Source: Neurospora crassa OR74A (Eukaryota; Ascomycota; Sordariomycetes; Sordariales; Sordariaceae). From it: a stretch of 64,000 nucleotides of DNA. Numbering within the stretch: the stretch's first letter is position 1; each line of letters begins with the position of its first letter. Shown here in pieces: positions 37,601 through 48,639 of this stretch. Both the position numbers and the translations under genes were made by a program. The notes below the pieces were generated by a model. It saw only the letters and a program-made list of their open reading frames with translations. It did no database searches and had not been told where the DNA came from. The stretch spans positions 1,302,001 through 1,366,000 of the forward strand of contig NC_026507.1 of NCBI RefSeq assembly GCF_000182925.2, written 5' to 3'.

Positions 37601-38970
37601 AAGCGATTGTACATCCTTAAAAATATAGTTGTAATTATATTTAGTATAATTTATAATGAAAAATACTATTTTGGTAGGGATTATATAATATACGACCTAA
37701 AGGAATATACAATAGTTAGAAAAATGTAAATTGTTAAGGAATATATATAATATTATTTAATTTATTAATTAAATAGGACGGACTATAAAATTATAGTTAG
37801 GGACTACTAATTAATTAATTCTGAATATACCCTATTAATATATATTATTATAATTGATTTTATTACCGATCTATTTAAGGTACTAGTATTAGGAATATTA
37901 TAGTATATATTAGGATATAATTTTTTTAATACTTTAATGTTAGTTTTATATTATATGTTTAAACGATGTCGATTTATACCCGGATATAGTATTTATACGG
38001 TTGAAGATTAGGGAAGAATATTAGCTAGGGATTTAATTTTGGGTAATTAGGGAATTCTATAAATTATTATATTTAATAGGAATTAGAAGTTTACCTCTTA
38101 TTTTTAGAAAGGAATGTGGGTAGCGATAGGTATTAGATTTCTAATAATTATTGTATATTACCCTTAAGGGAATAGTATAGTAGAAGATTGCAATTAAAAT
38201 ATTGAAATTGCGATTCGTTTTTATTATTTTACTAATCCCGAATTTAATTGGGTAGAAATCCTCTTTAATTTGTAATAGAATATAAATAACTTTTATTCGG
38301 ACCCGATTAAATTATCCCCCTACGAATAGATTTTTGGTTTTAAGTTGTTCGGACCCCTAGATGTAATTGTAAAGAAAGATGCTCTATATTTATTAAAAGA
38401 ATATTCTACTTTGCAAGACGGTTTAAAGGAAGATGTTTAATTGGTTATGGCGTTTGTTGCGGTTAAGGTTAAAAAGCGTTACGATAAGTATTATTAATAA
38501 ATTTCTTTTGAAGTTGGAGATAAAGTATTCTTTAAGCTATATAAAGGATATTATTTGCCTGGATACCCCTTATATAAATTTTTATAATAGCGAGCTGGAC
38601 TTTTTATTATATAAAAGTATGTTGGTAAATTAGTATACTAATTTAATTTTCCCTCCGAAATAGCCGGTATTTACCTTATTATTTCTATTACTTACTTTAA
38701 AGTAAATTTAAAAGGCAAAGACCCTTTTGATAGAATTTAACCCCCTGTAGGCCTAGTAGAGGATAGTTAATAAGGTTTGGACGATAAAGGAGAATATGAG
38801 ATAGATATAATCTTGAATTATATAGAAGATAAGAAGAATAGTGGATGGAAGTATTTGGTGAAGTGGATTGGCTATAGTTATAATTATAATAAATACTTTT
38901 CCGAGAAGGAAATGAGGAATGTTTAAGAATTGGTTACGGAGTATTGGGAGTGTTTGGGAGGCCTTTAGAA
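34680..38970 (+). pseudogene. pol region of the outer Gypsy element (PR-RT-RH-IN-chromodomain), broken
   Basis: Protease-like MNLGISRTLISRPFLEFL lies near 34785 (first Asp read as Asn). An open stretch 35285-35779 precedes RT. RT motifs: GRVVINFRTLNK-like near 36110, ALIGYYNSPTYIQRF near 36320, and a polymerase box near 36400 decayed to INDIIFF. The RNase H region follows. The integrase HHCC-like start YYFGRDYIIYDL is near 37665, with IIDFITDLF near 37855, a second-Asp motif decayed to IFNRN near 38080, and YYPQGN..VED near 38160. A chromodomain at about 38805-38965 reads WKYLVKWIGYSYNYNKYF with very few changes. Confidence 0.86.
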
Positions 38971-39156
38971 GGCTAAGGTATTATTGCGAAGAGGAAAGAG
39001 GATTTACTTTGAATAAAATGAATTAAAGGGACTAGTAGTATACGGAGTTTTAGTTTACGGCCGGAATTTGAGACTAAAAAGGAAATAAGGGTATTTATAT
39101 ATATATATTAGTTGAATTACTGAGGATAGTGGTGTTTCGTTTTAGTGGCTAGGATT

Positions 39157-39431
39157 TGATATTGGAATAGTATCGCTAGTATTATTATATATTAGATTAC
39201 CTAAATAAATAACCCAATTGTTCGGTTGGGTTTATTCAATTGAATGAACCGTTCCCACGGGAGCCCACCTACGTATGTGGGTCCTGTAGATTAGATAAGG
39301 CTTACGCGCCTTGGTCAGTCGACTGCGCGCAAGCTTCCTGATCTGGATTCTTTTTTAGATTATTATCTTACATATATTCAATTAGACACATATTATTGTC
39401 ACCACGTTTAAATACCCTCTCAACGGTATTA
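39157..39431 (+). repeat. 3' LTR of the outer Gypsy element
   Basis: 275 bp. Same hairpins as the 5' copy. Followed by CGTAC at 39432-39436. Confidence 0.93.
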
Positions 39432-40299
39432 CGTACTCTCGTCTTCGAATATAGTATCGACCGTCTATATATTAAAATAATAAATAATGTTAGCAATAAA
39501 CTCGGGGATGGGTTTATTTATAGAATTAATAACTTGTATATTAATATATATGGCTATTTGAGAGCTAGTCTCAACTGTAAATAATTATTAAAGTAGGTAG
39601 GGAGGAGAGGATAAGGGTTCTAATTGTTAGGTAATAAAAGGATTATTACTTAGATTAATCTCAACCGAATTATTAGAGCCCAGATTAATACCAATTAAAT
39701 AGTTTAATACCAGTATATAAATTCTATCCCCCTATACTTTCTTATAATAATTAAGTACGGGCACGCTATATATATCAACCTTATATAGCGCATCCCTCTC
39801 TAATTAGGTATTAAAAATATTACCCTTATTAATTAATATATAACCCTCCTCTTCTCGCTTCTTCTTATAATTATCCTAATATATACTCTAATAAACCTTC
39901 CCCTTACTATTTAATAACTTTCTCTACTACTCTTTAACCTTATTCATAATTTTATTATTTATAGCTCTAATAGTTCGTAACTACTTCTTCTAATTACCTA
40001 TAGCTTCCCTTTATACCCGCTTTACTACTTAAGTACTAAATTAAACCTTCAATAGACTTAGAAAGTTACCCTCTTTAGGTAAGCGGTATACCCTCCTCCT
40101 TATTTTATAATTTAAATTAGCCGCCCTCTCTCTATTTTGCCGGTTATATTCTTAAATCTTATTATTCATTAATACCGCCTTATAGGTTATAGTTTTAATA
40201 GAGGATAATCCGTTTTATATAGGTAAATTGAATTAGTAGGAGTATTTATCTTTAATATAGTAAATTACTTTAATAGTTTTAATAAAGTAGTCCTCCTTA

Positions 40300-41880
40300 G
40301 GGAATATTAAGGGGAGGGCGGGGTTAGGTTTCTTAAGTTACTTTACTTAAATTTATAATAGTACTCTTAAATAGTTTAGTAGTTATATTCCAATATCGTT
40401 AAACTCATTATAAATATTATATTTAATTATACTACTATTAAAGATACCCTTAAATTCTCTAACGAAGGTTGCCCAGTTAAAAGTATATTTATTATATTAA
40501 ATAAAGAACTTCAAAACCTTCTAGTAATAGGATTTTAGTAACGATAATACCCTAACGTTAAATAGCTACATTATATATATAAAATAGGGGAATAAGCCTA
40601 TTATTATAATATTAAACGCTTTAATATACTATTAAACTTCTATATTACAATAGCTACTAAACCCATCGATAATAAACACACAATAAACGCACTTAGTACC
40701 AAGGATATTCCTAAGCCCAATTCCCTTAACCAAATCTAAGATTTTATAACCGAAGTAATTATATCTATACTAATTACAACCGAACTAATTTCTAAAAAAG
40801 AACCCCTCCTTCTCCCCTAATTTAAAATAATTATCGTCTCTCAACTTCTTAAATATTAGCAAAAAGTAAAAAGAATACCAATTAAAATACTTTAACTAAT
40901 TAAGGGTAAAATCGGTATTCGAGAACCCTATTAATAATTTAATAAAGCGGACACTATCGTTGAAATCGTTATAAATAAACTCTTTTATTAAATCGGTCTT
41001 AAAAATTATATAAATAGGAATAACGTTAGCCGTAATACTTACACTAATAATAAGGGTAATAGACTTACAATTAATAATATTATTAATCTCTAACTAAAAA
41101 TAAGAAAAAATAATCAATATTTATCCCTATACTAAATTACTAATAAAGTAATATTAGAAAGGATATTAAATTTTTTACTTACTTTAATATTTAATAAATC
41201 CTTTAATATAATAATTCTAATATACCCGCCCGCTATACAACCAATTTTAACACCTATTTTATTATTATTCCAAACGTCTCCCTTAACTACCTTATACTCG
41301 TTAAATACCTCTTCGTATCTATTAAACCACTCATTAATAGAATCTTCATTCAACTCCCAAAACCTCTTTTTAATATTAATAGTACAATAAATTATAAACT
41401 TCAATTCTAAGTAGTCTTTTATAAACCGAACTAACTACCAGCCATTATAATTAGCCAACGCACCCTACAATAAACGTAATCGATTTACAGCCAATATAAT
41501 TATTTCGTACAACGTAGGGAATCTCCCTTAAAAGTAGAACATTATATATAATATAATTGCATCTTCTTCAATGTTTATTAATATACGGGGACGCCCTCTT
41601 AGCCACTACAATACGGCGGGCTTCTTAAATTCGTATAGGGATTTAACATAACAAGCGATAAATATACGGGACTCGCTAGTAATAGCAGCGATATTTCTAA
41701 TAATAGGCAGCTTTGTTATTCTACCTCTAAGGGATTTAAATTAACGTTAGGCATCGAAATATATACGGGCGCTATAGTAATTAGTAGGTATTACGCTTAA
41801 CTTATTAAAATACTTATTAAAATCTATAGATATTATACTTAACGGTTAGTATAGTAACTACTCTATTAATCTATAAATAT
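40300..41880 (-). pseudogene. RIP-inactivated pogo/Fot1-type transposase
   Basis: Reverse-strand motifs in order: RGRPRIL (about 41605-41586, the linker between DNA-binding helices), WFNRYEEVFNEY, and the first-Asp box at about 41270-41240 reading WNNNKIGVKIG where the family has W-N-x-D-E-x-G (Asp to Asn, Glu to Lys, Thr to Ile: all G-to-A or C-to-T). These are followed by FIIDGFSSYCNIE near 40665-40630 (the DGH.SH box) and a decayed LQPLDVG box near 40580-40555. This is the signature set of pogo/Fot1 transposases, consistent with the TA target duplication. The C-terminal end is lost in AT-rich sequence before 39436. Confidence 0.85.
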
Positions 41881-42026
41881 ATAAACTACTTACTATTTTA
41901 TAGCTTTATGCGGCAAATTACACGAATTGGGATACGGTTTAGTAGCGAGGCGGTTGCCGATTTTACAATATAAATAAGCGATTTTGCAGGGCGTTAATAG
42001 TCGAATCTGCATAGTACCAACCGGGC

Positions 42027-42118
42027 TTGTCCCAGATTAAAAAGTTGTCCTACAATTCCCCAACCCCCTACTTAACGAGTAGGGGGGTTAAAAGCCTTGG
42101 CGCCCAGAACCCCCCAAG
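42027..42118 (-). repeat. right 92-bp terminal inverted repeat of the pogo/Fot1-type element
   Basis: Reverse complement of 21348-21439 with G/A differences at three or four sites. It marks the right edge of the transposon island. GC-balanced sequence follows at once. Confidence 0.93.
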
Positions 42119-42120
42119 TA

Positions 42121-44601
42121 CGTACAGTCGCCTTCTTGGTGCCCGCTGTCGGGTGGGCAGTCGTGGCCGGCAACCCCTCCAAACTACCTACCTCCAAACC
42201 CCAGAATGTGGACGTACTCTCCCTCGTCCCTTTTCCGAGCTCGAATTAGCCGAATAAGTTCATCATCTGGTCTGGGTCGCCATGTCTTATTTGAGATGCT
42301 TTCAACAAAAGATCTAGGCCGGGGCCGGTCTGACTGAGACTGGGTCGTCCACAAATCAATGGACGAGCGCTGCAGCGGAGAGCTACAGCGGTCCGACCCA
42401 AGGGGAGGACACAACAAAGCTATTATCATTTACTCCAACCATTATTCCAACCAAAGATCCGAGATCCTAGGCCTGTAGACCACCTAGGTACTGTGGTACT
42501 ACAGTAGACACATCAATGGGAGAATACATGCTACCGCGAAGCAGATGATCAATGATTTGCTGTTCCTTTGGGTGGCCTTGCACTGACAGCAATTCGGGAA
42601 TTGGGGCCATCTGCAGACAAGCTTTGCCCGACGGATGGACGTAAGATACTGGTCTGCATAAGGGGACTACCAAGTGCTATTGGGTGTATAAAACCCAGGA
42701 CACGGGGTACGGAGCCGAGTAGAACGATTAAGTACGTCCTAAGCTTCGGGTGCTAGACCTCAACAGGGAGAGCATTTATGACGGTTGGGGACCTTCCGTC
42801 CTCTAGGCGACTTTTCACTTCTTGTACCAGAGGCGAGATCAAGAGCAAGGAAGCGATTCGGGACGGACGAAATCACGAATATGTTCTTGACCGCTCGAAG
42901 GGCGTCTGACCGCTTCTGTGACCTGCTATAGAAGTATCGTCCTGTAAAATGGCTATACAAGTTTCTCGGATGCTTCTCTATCCTCATGCTTTACGGTGTA
43001 TCTGTCTATCTCTTCACCAATATCTATAATCCCAGTCATTGGGGTCAGAAGCGACGCCCTTTCAAAATCCCAGGCTTTACCTGGGCCAATAGTGTCTGGT
43101 GGGTTGGTTCGAAATTTGCGAAACCTCAAGTCCAAAACGACGTTTTAAATCCAGACGAGGACTTGAGTTACCTCTTGACCTGACCATCGTCACGATACTT
43201 CGCTGTATACGTGCGACGCGCCCACATAGTATGCCCACCGCTCGCTTGGTTCTCAGTTCGCCATTTAGACCAACAGGGCCTGAGCTTCAGCTCGCTATCG
43301 GTAGCTTTCACGATCATCGAATCAGGGAGTAGGCGGTATGGAGTAGCGACGTGATGAAGATAGGGGGGTGTGGCCGTGGCTGCGGTTACGGTCGCACTTC
43401 TGTCCATGCTTGTGGCCGGTCTTGCGGTGGCAGGTGGAGCTTTTATAGGTACGGTCGGGGTTCGGCGTCACGGTTAGGATCGTGGTCGCTTTCGACCGGG
43501 CGACCAAGAGTATTAGCCGCATGTCTGAAGAGGTCAGATTTCCTTATAGCAGTGTCGGTTCGTCAAGGATTAAAGCAAGCACAAGCGCTGGAGAGAAAAC
43601 AGGCCCTGGCCCCTCGCAGCAATGGGTTGGTGTTGGGTTGAGACGGCCCCGATGAGTAGCCAAGATACATCCGAGTTTGGAGATTTATCTAGGCGCAAGT
43701 GGACATGGTCGATACAAAATAATCGCCCGAGGCTTGGTTACCTCTACACAAGGTGATGCAGGGCAAGGAAGGTTAGGAAGGCTGTCACCAACCCACAGCC
43801 TTGCGTTTACATCATCTGCAGCAAACATTTCCGACTGCATCAAAGATTCCTGCCAAGAGGTACCGTAGAATTCCGGGGAATAGCTTTTGAACCTCCAGGG
43901 AAACCAGGCAGGATCTGTAAGCATACTGCCCGAATATGTACATTTTATGCCCGCAAAAGAGAATAGGGGAGAGACGTGTTGCCACCCTGAAGCACTGTAA
44001 ATTCGATTCTTCCTGTACCCTACCTCTTCTACCTATCTTTTCCAAGGCACTGGAGAGTAGAGACATTCATCATCACCCTCTTCCATAGAAATCTTGGTGG
44101 GCATGAGGCATTTTGCAGTATGCTTACAGACCCTGCCTGATTTCCCTGGAAGTTGAAGAGCTCTCTCCCAAAACTTGAATTCTACGGATACTCGCCAGTG
44201 GGCCACTGTCACTACGAGTCCAGGCTGGGTGGAAGCTGGACCTCGGAATGGTGGAGTGTTTGACTTCTCTTGAGGCGTGCCTGCCTTCCCGCAGGTTTTC
44301 AATCCACTGGGACACTCCGTCCTCTGTTGACCGCTTTTGACAAGCAAGAGACACATAAATGACCCTTTGCTCCTTCCCTTTGACCTTTCCAAAGAGCACA
44401 TCTGTCATGGATGCCTAATTTTCCGCCCTTCAATCGAAAAACTTTTCTCCCACTCCTCGTCGTCTCGTCGATTCCGTCGCACGGAATTGAAGTCGAGCTC
44501 CTTAACCCTCGTACTTCGAATCAACTCTTCTCATACTTCATGTCTTTCAATCTGTCTACTGTCTAACCCTTTTGCCCGTTCTGGGGCTTCAATCCCCTGA
44601 A
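42121..44601. other. intergenic, no supportable gene
   Basis: GC-balanced DNA between the transposon island and the 2EXR gene. ORFs are under 125 codons, overlap on both strands and have no motifs. The last 200 bp (CT-rich, from about 44400) look like promoter and 5' UTR of the downstream gene. Confidence 0.6.
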
Positions 44602-46059
44602 ATGGACAGCGCCGTCGAGATGCGCACCCACAAGATGACCACGCGGTCACTGGCCACCGCCCAAGAGCAGCAGCTCAGTTCCCGCAAGGCAAGATCCCGG
44701 CGAATCAATCAGCGCTCCCGGAAGAAGTTTCACCAGTTCTCCAACTTTCCGTACGAGATACGCCTCATGATTTGGGAAGAATTCCTCAATGATTACGAAG
44801 ACAATCCATCCGTTGCTTGGACACTGATCTGGGGCATGGACGACCCGGACGACCATTCTGATCCCACAAACATTCGCTTGCGTCCGTACATCTTTATCCA
44901 GGAACACTGCCAAAACGACCGTCTGGTAGAGTACAACTCGAACCCCCTTCTGAGAGTCAGCAAGGAGGCACGCATTGCGGCCCTCCGCAATCAGCGCTAT
45001 GTCAGTATCCGCGCCTGGGACCTCGACATGAACATCATCGTGCGACCGTCAATGGACTACTTTTACATCGATTCCATCACATGTCGCGCAATGTTCAGAT
45101 TCCGTCTTCAAGACTTCACGGAGGAATATGGAAACCCAACAAGCTTTACCCTTGCAGAGGATATGAGCTTCGTCAAACATGCATTTATTCGAGATCTCGA
45201 CTTCTTCGAGGTTGACAAGGATAAGGCATGCTTCCATATTCACAAGAATGCACCCGCAGCAACATGCACGTGGTGTGCTCTGGACAAACTCTTCAACAAT
45301 TGTCTCGGCACCACGCAGACTATGGTCACTGTTCTCTACGACTATGAAGATTTCCTTGATGATACTATTGATTGGGAGGAAACACTTGACTTTGGCTCGC
45401 GGTTGTTTTCCGGCAGTCGTCTGTGGCCACTCTGGGCGCAATACAGCTATTTGTGTGGGGAGTTCATCACTGACGAAGACTGCACAATTGGATGGGAACT
45501 AGTCTGTGAGGAGCTTACTGGTCCAGATGCAGATCAAGCGCTTCAAGATCTTCCCTTTTCTGGATACTGGCATCATATCTGCAATGAGCCGGTTCCGCAT
45601 GACACCAATCCTCACTTGATGTACATTAGAGTGCGTCCTCACCTGATGTACATCAGAGTGCGTCAGTCTCTTCGATCCGCGAAGACTCGCAAAGTTAGGC
45701 CTCGTCGACCTGTGAGAAGTATGCCGCATGGAAGATCGGTTCTTTTGGAGGACTCTGGCCTTGCTTTGAGACACCAGCCGCGCCGTGATACCATCGAGCT
45801 TCGGACTACATGTTTCGCAGAATGCGAGAACGGTGTACACGAATATTCGGCCAGAACAGGGGGTTCCCCCGCGGGTGGTGACGGCGTTGAGGGTGGTGAT
45901 GACGACGAAGGTAGTGACGCTTGGCTGAACTGGCGTTTTGTTGAAGGAGGAATCCATTATGGCGAGACGAGCGATGAAGACGACGATGGGGACGATGACA
46001 CTGATGCTGAGTCAAACCAGGAGGAGGATGATCAGTCTGAGGAACCGCTCGACGACTGA
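44602..46059 (+). CDS. 2EXR-domain protein with acidic tail
   Basis: Single exon, 485 residues, starting at ATG 44602 (the frame is open a little upstream, but only through a TTG). Residues about 46-62, FSNFPYEIRLMIWEEFL, form the F-box-like N-terminal signature of the fungal 2EXR family. NPLLRVSKEARIAAL follows as the second conserved block. Family members are lineage-specific, expanded proteins of unknown biochemical role, found in the nucleus or cytosol. The C-terminus (from about residue 425) is Gly/Asp/Glu-rich and disordered. A 27-bp tandem duplication repeats HLMYIRVR[PQ] at 45610-45663. It lies 2.5 kb from the transposon island. The open frame and normal GC content indicate it has escaped RIP. 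Confidence 0.85.
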   Translation: MDSAVEMRTHKMTTRSLATAQEQQLSSRKARSRRINQRSRKKFHQFSNFPYEIRLMIWEEFLNDYEDNPSVAWTLIWGMDDPDDHSDPTNIRLRPYIFIQEHCQNDRLVEYNSNPLLRVSKEARIAALRNQRYVSIRAWDLDMNIIVRPSMDYFYIDSITCRAMFRFRLQDFTEEYGNPTSFTLAEDMSFVKHAFIRDLDFFEVDKDKACFHIHKNAPAATCTWCALDKLFNNCLGTTQTMVTVLYDYEDFLDDTIDWEETLDFGSRLFSGSRLWPLWAQYSYLCGEFITDEDCTIGWELVCEELTGPDADQALQDLPFSGYWHHICNEPVPHDTNPHLMYIRVRPHLMYIRVRQSLRSAKTRKVRPRRPVRSMPHGRSVLLEDSGLALRHQPRRDTIELRTTCFAECENGVHEYSARTGGSPAGGDGVEGGDDDEGSDAWLNWRFVEGGIHYGETSDEDDDGDDDTDAESNQEEDDQSEEPLDD

Positions 46060-48430
46060 CAAGAGCGATATCTTTGGTCAGCTCTCGCATTCTGACTTGT
46101 CGGCTGGCTGAAAAATCACAAAAACATGTCAGTATGTCTTTGATGTGTTAAGTTCGCTGTCTACTTTTCCTTGGTCTTGAACAAGTAGACTGATATGGCG
46201 GGTATTTACTGTTGCGTTCCGCATCATGTGCCCCGGGAAGAAATGTAGAAAGGGCAGGAGTTGTTCGAATTCTGGTCGTCATACTCGTCAATAACTGTGT
46301 TAGGTATATGCATTCAATACCTATTCATCTATTAGGGGGGAAGAGGTGCGAACAGATAAACTTATGTTGTGTTCATGTACGTTGAACGCTCTCAATTGTA
46401 AGACGAATGACTTCATTATTTCCCATGGCCCATACACACGTATCTCGCCGCTCTACATGTCAAGGACGAGATCGTGTAATAAGGTGAATCTTGTTTAGTT
46501 GGAAGGCCCTGGGACTTGTCAATCGCAGCAGGAACTGGTACCCACACAGGTGTGGTGTCCTGGTATCGCTGGCGCTAATCAAGGGGGCTGCCATCGGGCT
46601 ACCTCTATGTTGATAAGGATTCAAGAAAATTTATCAACCCACAATGCAACAATAATTACAAGAAATGGCCTTTTGGTCTTGGATTGTTTGACCCCGATCG
46701 CGAACCGCAGACAACGAAACTGGCACCACACGCAGACGTACTCGCTCCCCAACTGCTACGAGAGACAACCCAACGACCAGTTTGTGGGGATGTCAATATG
46801 ACCAACCAAATCTTTCGCTCTTTCTTTTATCCACTTTTTACTTATTGCCTGTGAACTATTCAAGAGCTTTGAGCACATCTTTCTGGTGTTTCACGACAAG
46901 GACTCTCTCGAGCGACGGACCCGCTTCCAAGCTCTCCAGCTCAATATTTCAATCACGAACGTCGCTATCAAGCGTATAAATCCGTCACCCTGCGTAAGAG
47001 ATCGGGCTTGTACGTCAATCGAGGCTCCGCAGAGTGCGCCGTGACGCCCGCGAAGCTCCCCGATATAGTCATTGCGCGCCAGAACACCGAAGATCTACAC
47101 ATCGAGGAGAGACGTTAGAAACGTACGAGCCCCGAGGGTAAGCCGTCCGAGCCCATCGAGGGCATCTCGCACCGCGCCTCTTCGCGCATCACGATCGTCG
47201 CCAGTGGGATTGCCCTCGGTCACCAAAAGAATTAGCGAGAGCGCTCGGCCTTTTTCCTTCCGCAGTGGTCTCCTCGTAACAGCCCGTAATCGCTAGACCC
47301 AAGGCGAACCGAACCAATCAATCCCAACCCACGAAACGAAAGGCAATCACAACAAAGCTGTCGGATACCCAGACACGACGAGTCATGGTCTCGAGCACCC
47401 TGGAGGGCCGGTGTTTTGGTAGACCAAGAACTGTGATGCTGAGCGAGCCATTGACACATTTCAAAGGGCCCGGTCCGAATCAAGCAACTTGCACCCAAAT
47501 GGCTATGGTCGGTTCTCAACCTTAAGAATTCCTAGGGGCAGACGAACGTGAAGAGAGGCTGATGAGGCCAAGAGCTGATACACACTGGTCAGTCACATTG
47601 TACGAGAAGTTTCTGGGCGTGTGTCTAAATTTTGACAATTCCCTCTAGCTTGAGTTAGCTGGATCTCTCCATTAAGACCGACACGCGTCATCATCCCCAT
47701 CTTTCTCGGTCTATCTCCCACATTTTCTACCAAAACTCAAGAGTCGGTGCCGGAAGCATTAAGTATTCTTTCGTTCCTCATTTCACGTGTACTGACAGAC
47801 GTAATGCTCCAGCCGATACCAGGAATCTAGGTATAGCCTTAAGTACGGACAATCGCTATTCATTCCTCTCCATGCACGCGCCGATACAAGGAAACTAGCG
47901 AAACAAACAAACCTCAACTTGAACCGACACCGCCTGCTTCTGCTTTGCGTCCGATTATTGCCAATGATCTCGTCCCCTGTCTGAATGATCCAAACACCGA
48001 TGCCATCACCACCACCACCGCGTCGAAGTAAACATAGCAAACAAGAGAATATACACAAGCTGATACTAAACAAGGCACGGCCCGCCCAAGTCCAAGATTA
48101 CCCACGAAGTTCACCACCACCACCACCACCACCACCACCAATACTACCACCTTGTATCTCGGCGGTTGTCGTTGTTGTTGTTGTCGTTGCTCTAAGGTTT
48201 TGCAGCGGCCCGGGAGCTTAGCGTCTGCTCCCAGTCTAAAGGTTATCTTGTTTCAACCGCGCAAAACTTCCCGTCCCCTACCCATATAACCGTTCATGAC
48301 GGAATCAGTGGAAGACATCTTGGACCCTGTGTGACCAAAGGCGAAAGGCACAACAAGACCATGCAAATGAGGAAGAAAAACGCAACAATGTATTCATTCA
48401 ACCAAAATTGAGAGCAATCCAAAACTTTTC
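46060..48430. other. intergenic, no supportable gene
   Basis: Mixed sequence with no convincing frame. Arg/Ser-rich forward frames at 46.95-47.3 kb look like CpG-rich sequence rather than protein. A (CCA)n tract at about 48112-48140 and a GTT tract near 48165-48185 are simple repeats. Confidence 0.6.
48112..48140. repeat. (CCA)n microsatellite
   Basis: A run of CCA triplets, followed about 30 bp later by a GTT/GTC triplet tract of the opposite purine bias. Simple sequence with no coding support. Confidence 0.85.
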
Positions 48431-48639
48431 CTTCAGTCTAATGTAAACTCCTTTCTCTTGTCTAATGCAAATCCCTTTTCCTCGTCTAATGCAAACCCCG
48501 CGTACCCTTTCCTGTGCCTGTTCCCAAATGGCTTTTCCAAAAACACCTTAACAATGCTCATCAAGAAGACCCCACCATTCTGCCCTGTCCCCCATCTTCT
48601 CCCTCCTTTCTCCTCCTCCACCCCCTTCCGTACCGCCCC

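Larger units (their letters stand above)
21980..39431 (+). mobile_element. outer Gypsy LTR retrotransposon (chromovirus), RIP-inactivated
   Basis: Two 275-bp direct repeats (21980-22254 and 39157-39431) start TGATAC and end GTATTA. They are bounded by a perfect 5-bp target duplication CGTAC (21975-21979 and 39432-39436). Without the nested inner element the length is about 8.67 kb. The interior runs on the plus strand: leader 22255-22861, continuing at 31640 into a gag-like region, an Asn-rich segment (34.0-34.3 kb), protease, reverse transcriptase, RNase H, integrase and a chromodomain. It sits inside the pogo/Fot1-type element. Confidence 0.93.
21348..42118. mobile_element. pogo/Fot1-type DNA transposon split by nested retrotransposons
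   Basis: Left arm 21348-21439 and right arm 42027-42118 are 92-bp inverted repeats beginning CTTGGGGGGTTCTGGGCGCC. They differ only by a few G/A transitions. Both are flanked by TA (21346-21347 and 42119-42120), the target duplication of this superfamily. Removing the inserted Gypsy element and its duplication (17457 bp) leaves about 3.3 kb. A minus-strand transposase relic fills the right part (about 40.3-41.9 kb). Confidence 0.88.
16679..42120. repeat. RIP-mutated nested transposon island
   Basis: Composition changes sharply at about 16760 and back at about 42030. Inside, TA-rich sequence dominates, CpA and TpG are rare, and every coding-like frame is broken by TAA/TAG. Repeat copies within it differ by transitions only. 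In Neurospora this marks DNA processed by RIP and normally packaged as H3K9me3/DNA-methylated heterochromatin. It consists of a Tc1/mariner-type element, a 0.37-kb spacer, and a pogo/Fot1-type element carrying two nested Gypsy elements. Confidence 0.95.

Noticed and set aside
16679-42120. Centromere core
   Set aside because: Neurospora centromeres are much longer (well over 100 kb) AT-rich RIP-mutated arrays. This island is about 25 kb with unique genes close on both sides and is fully explained by four elements.
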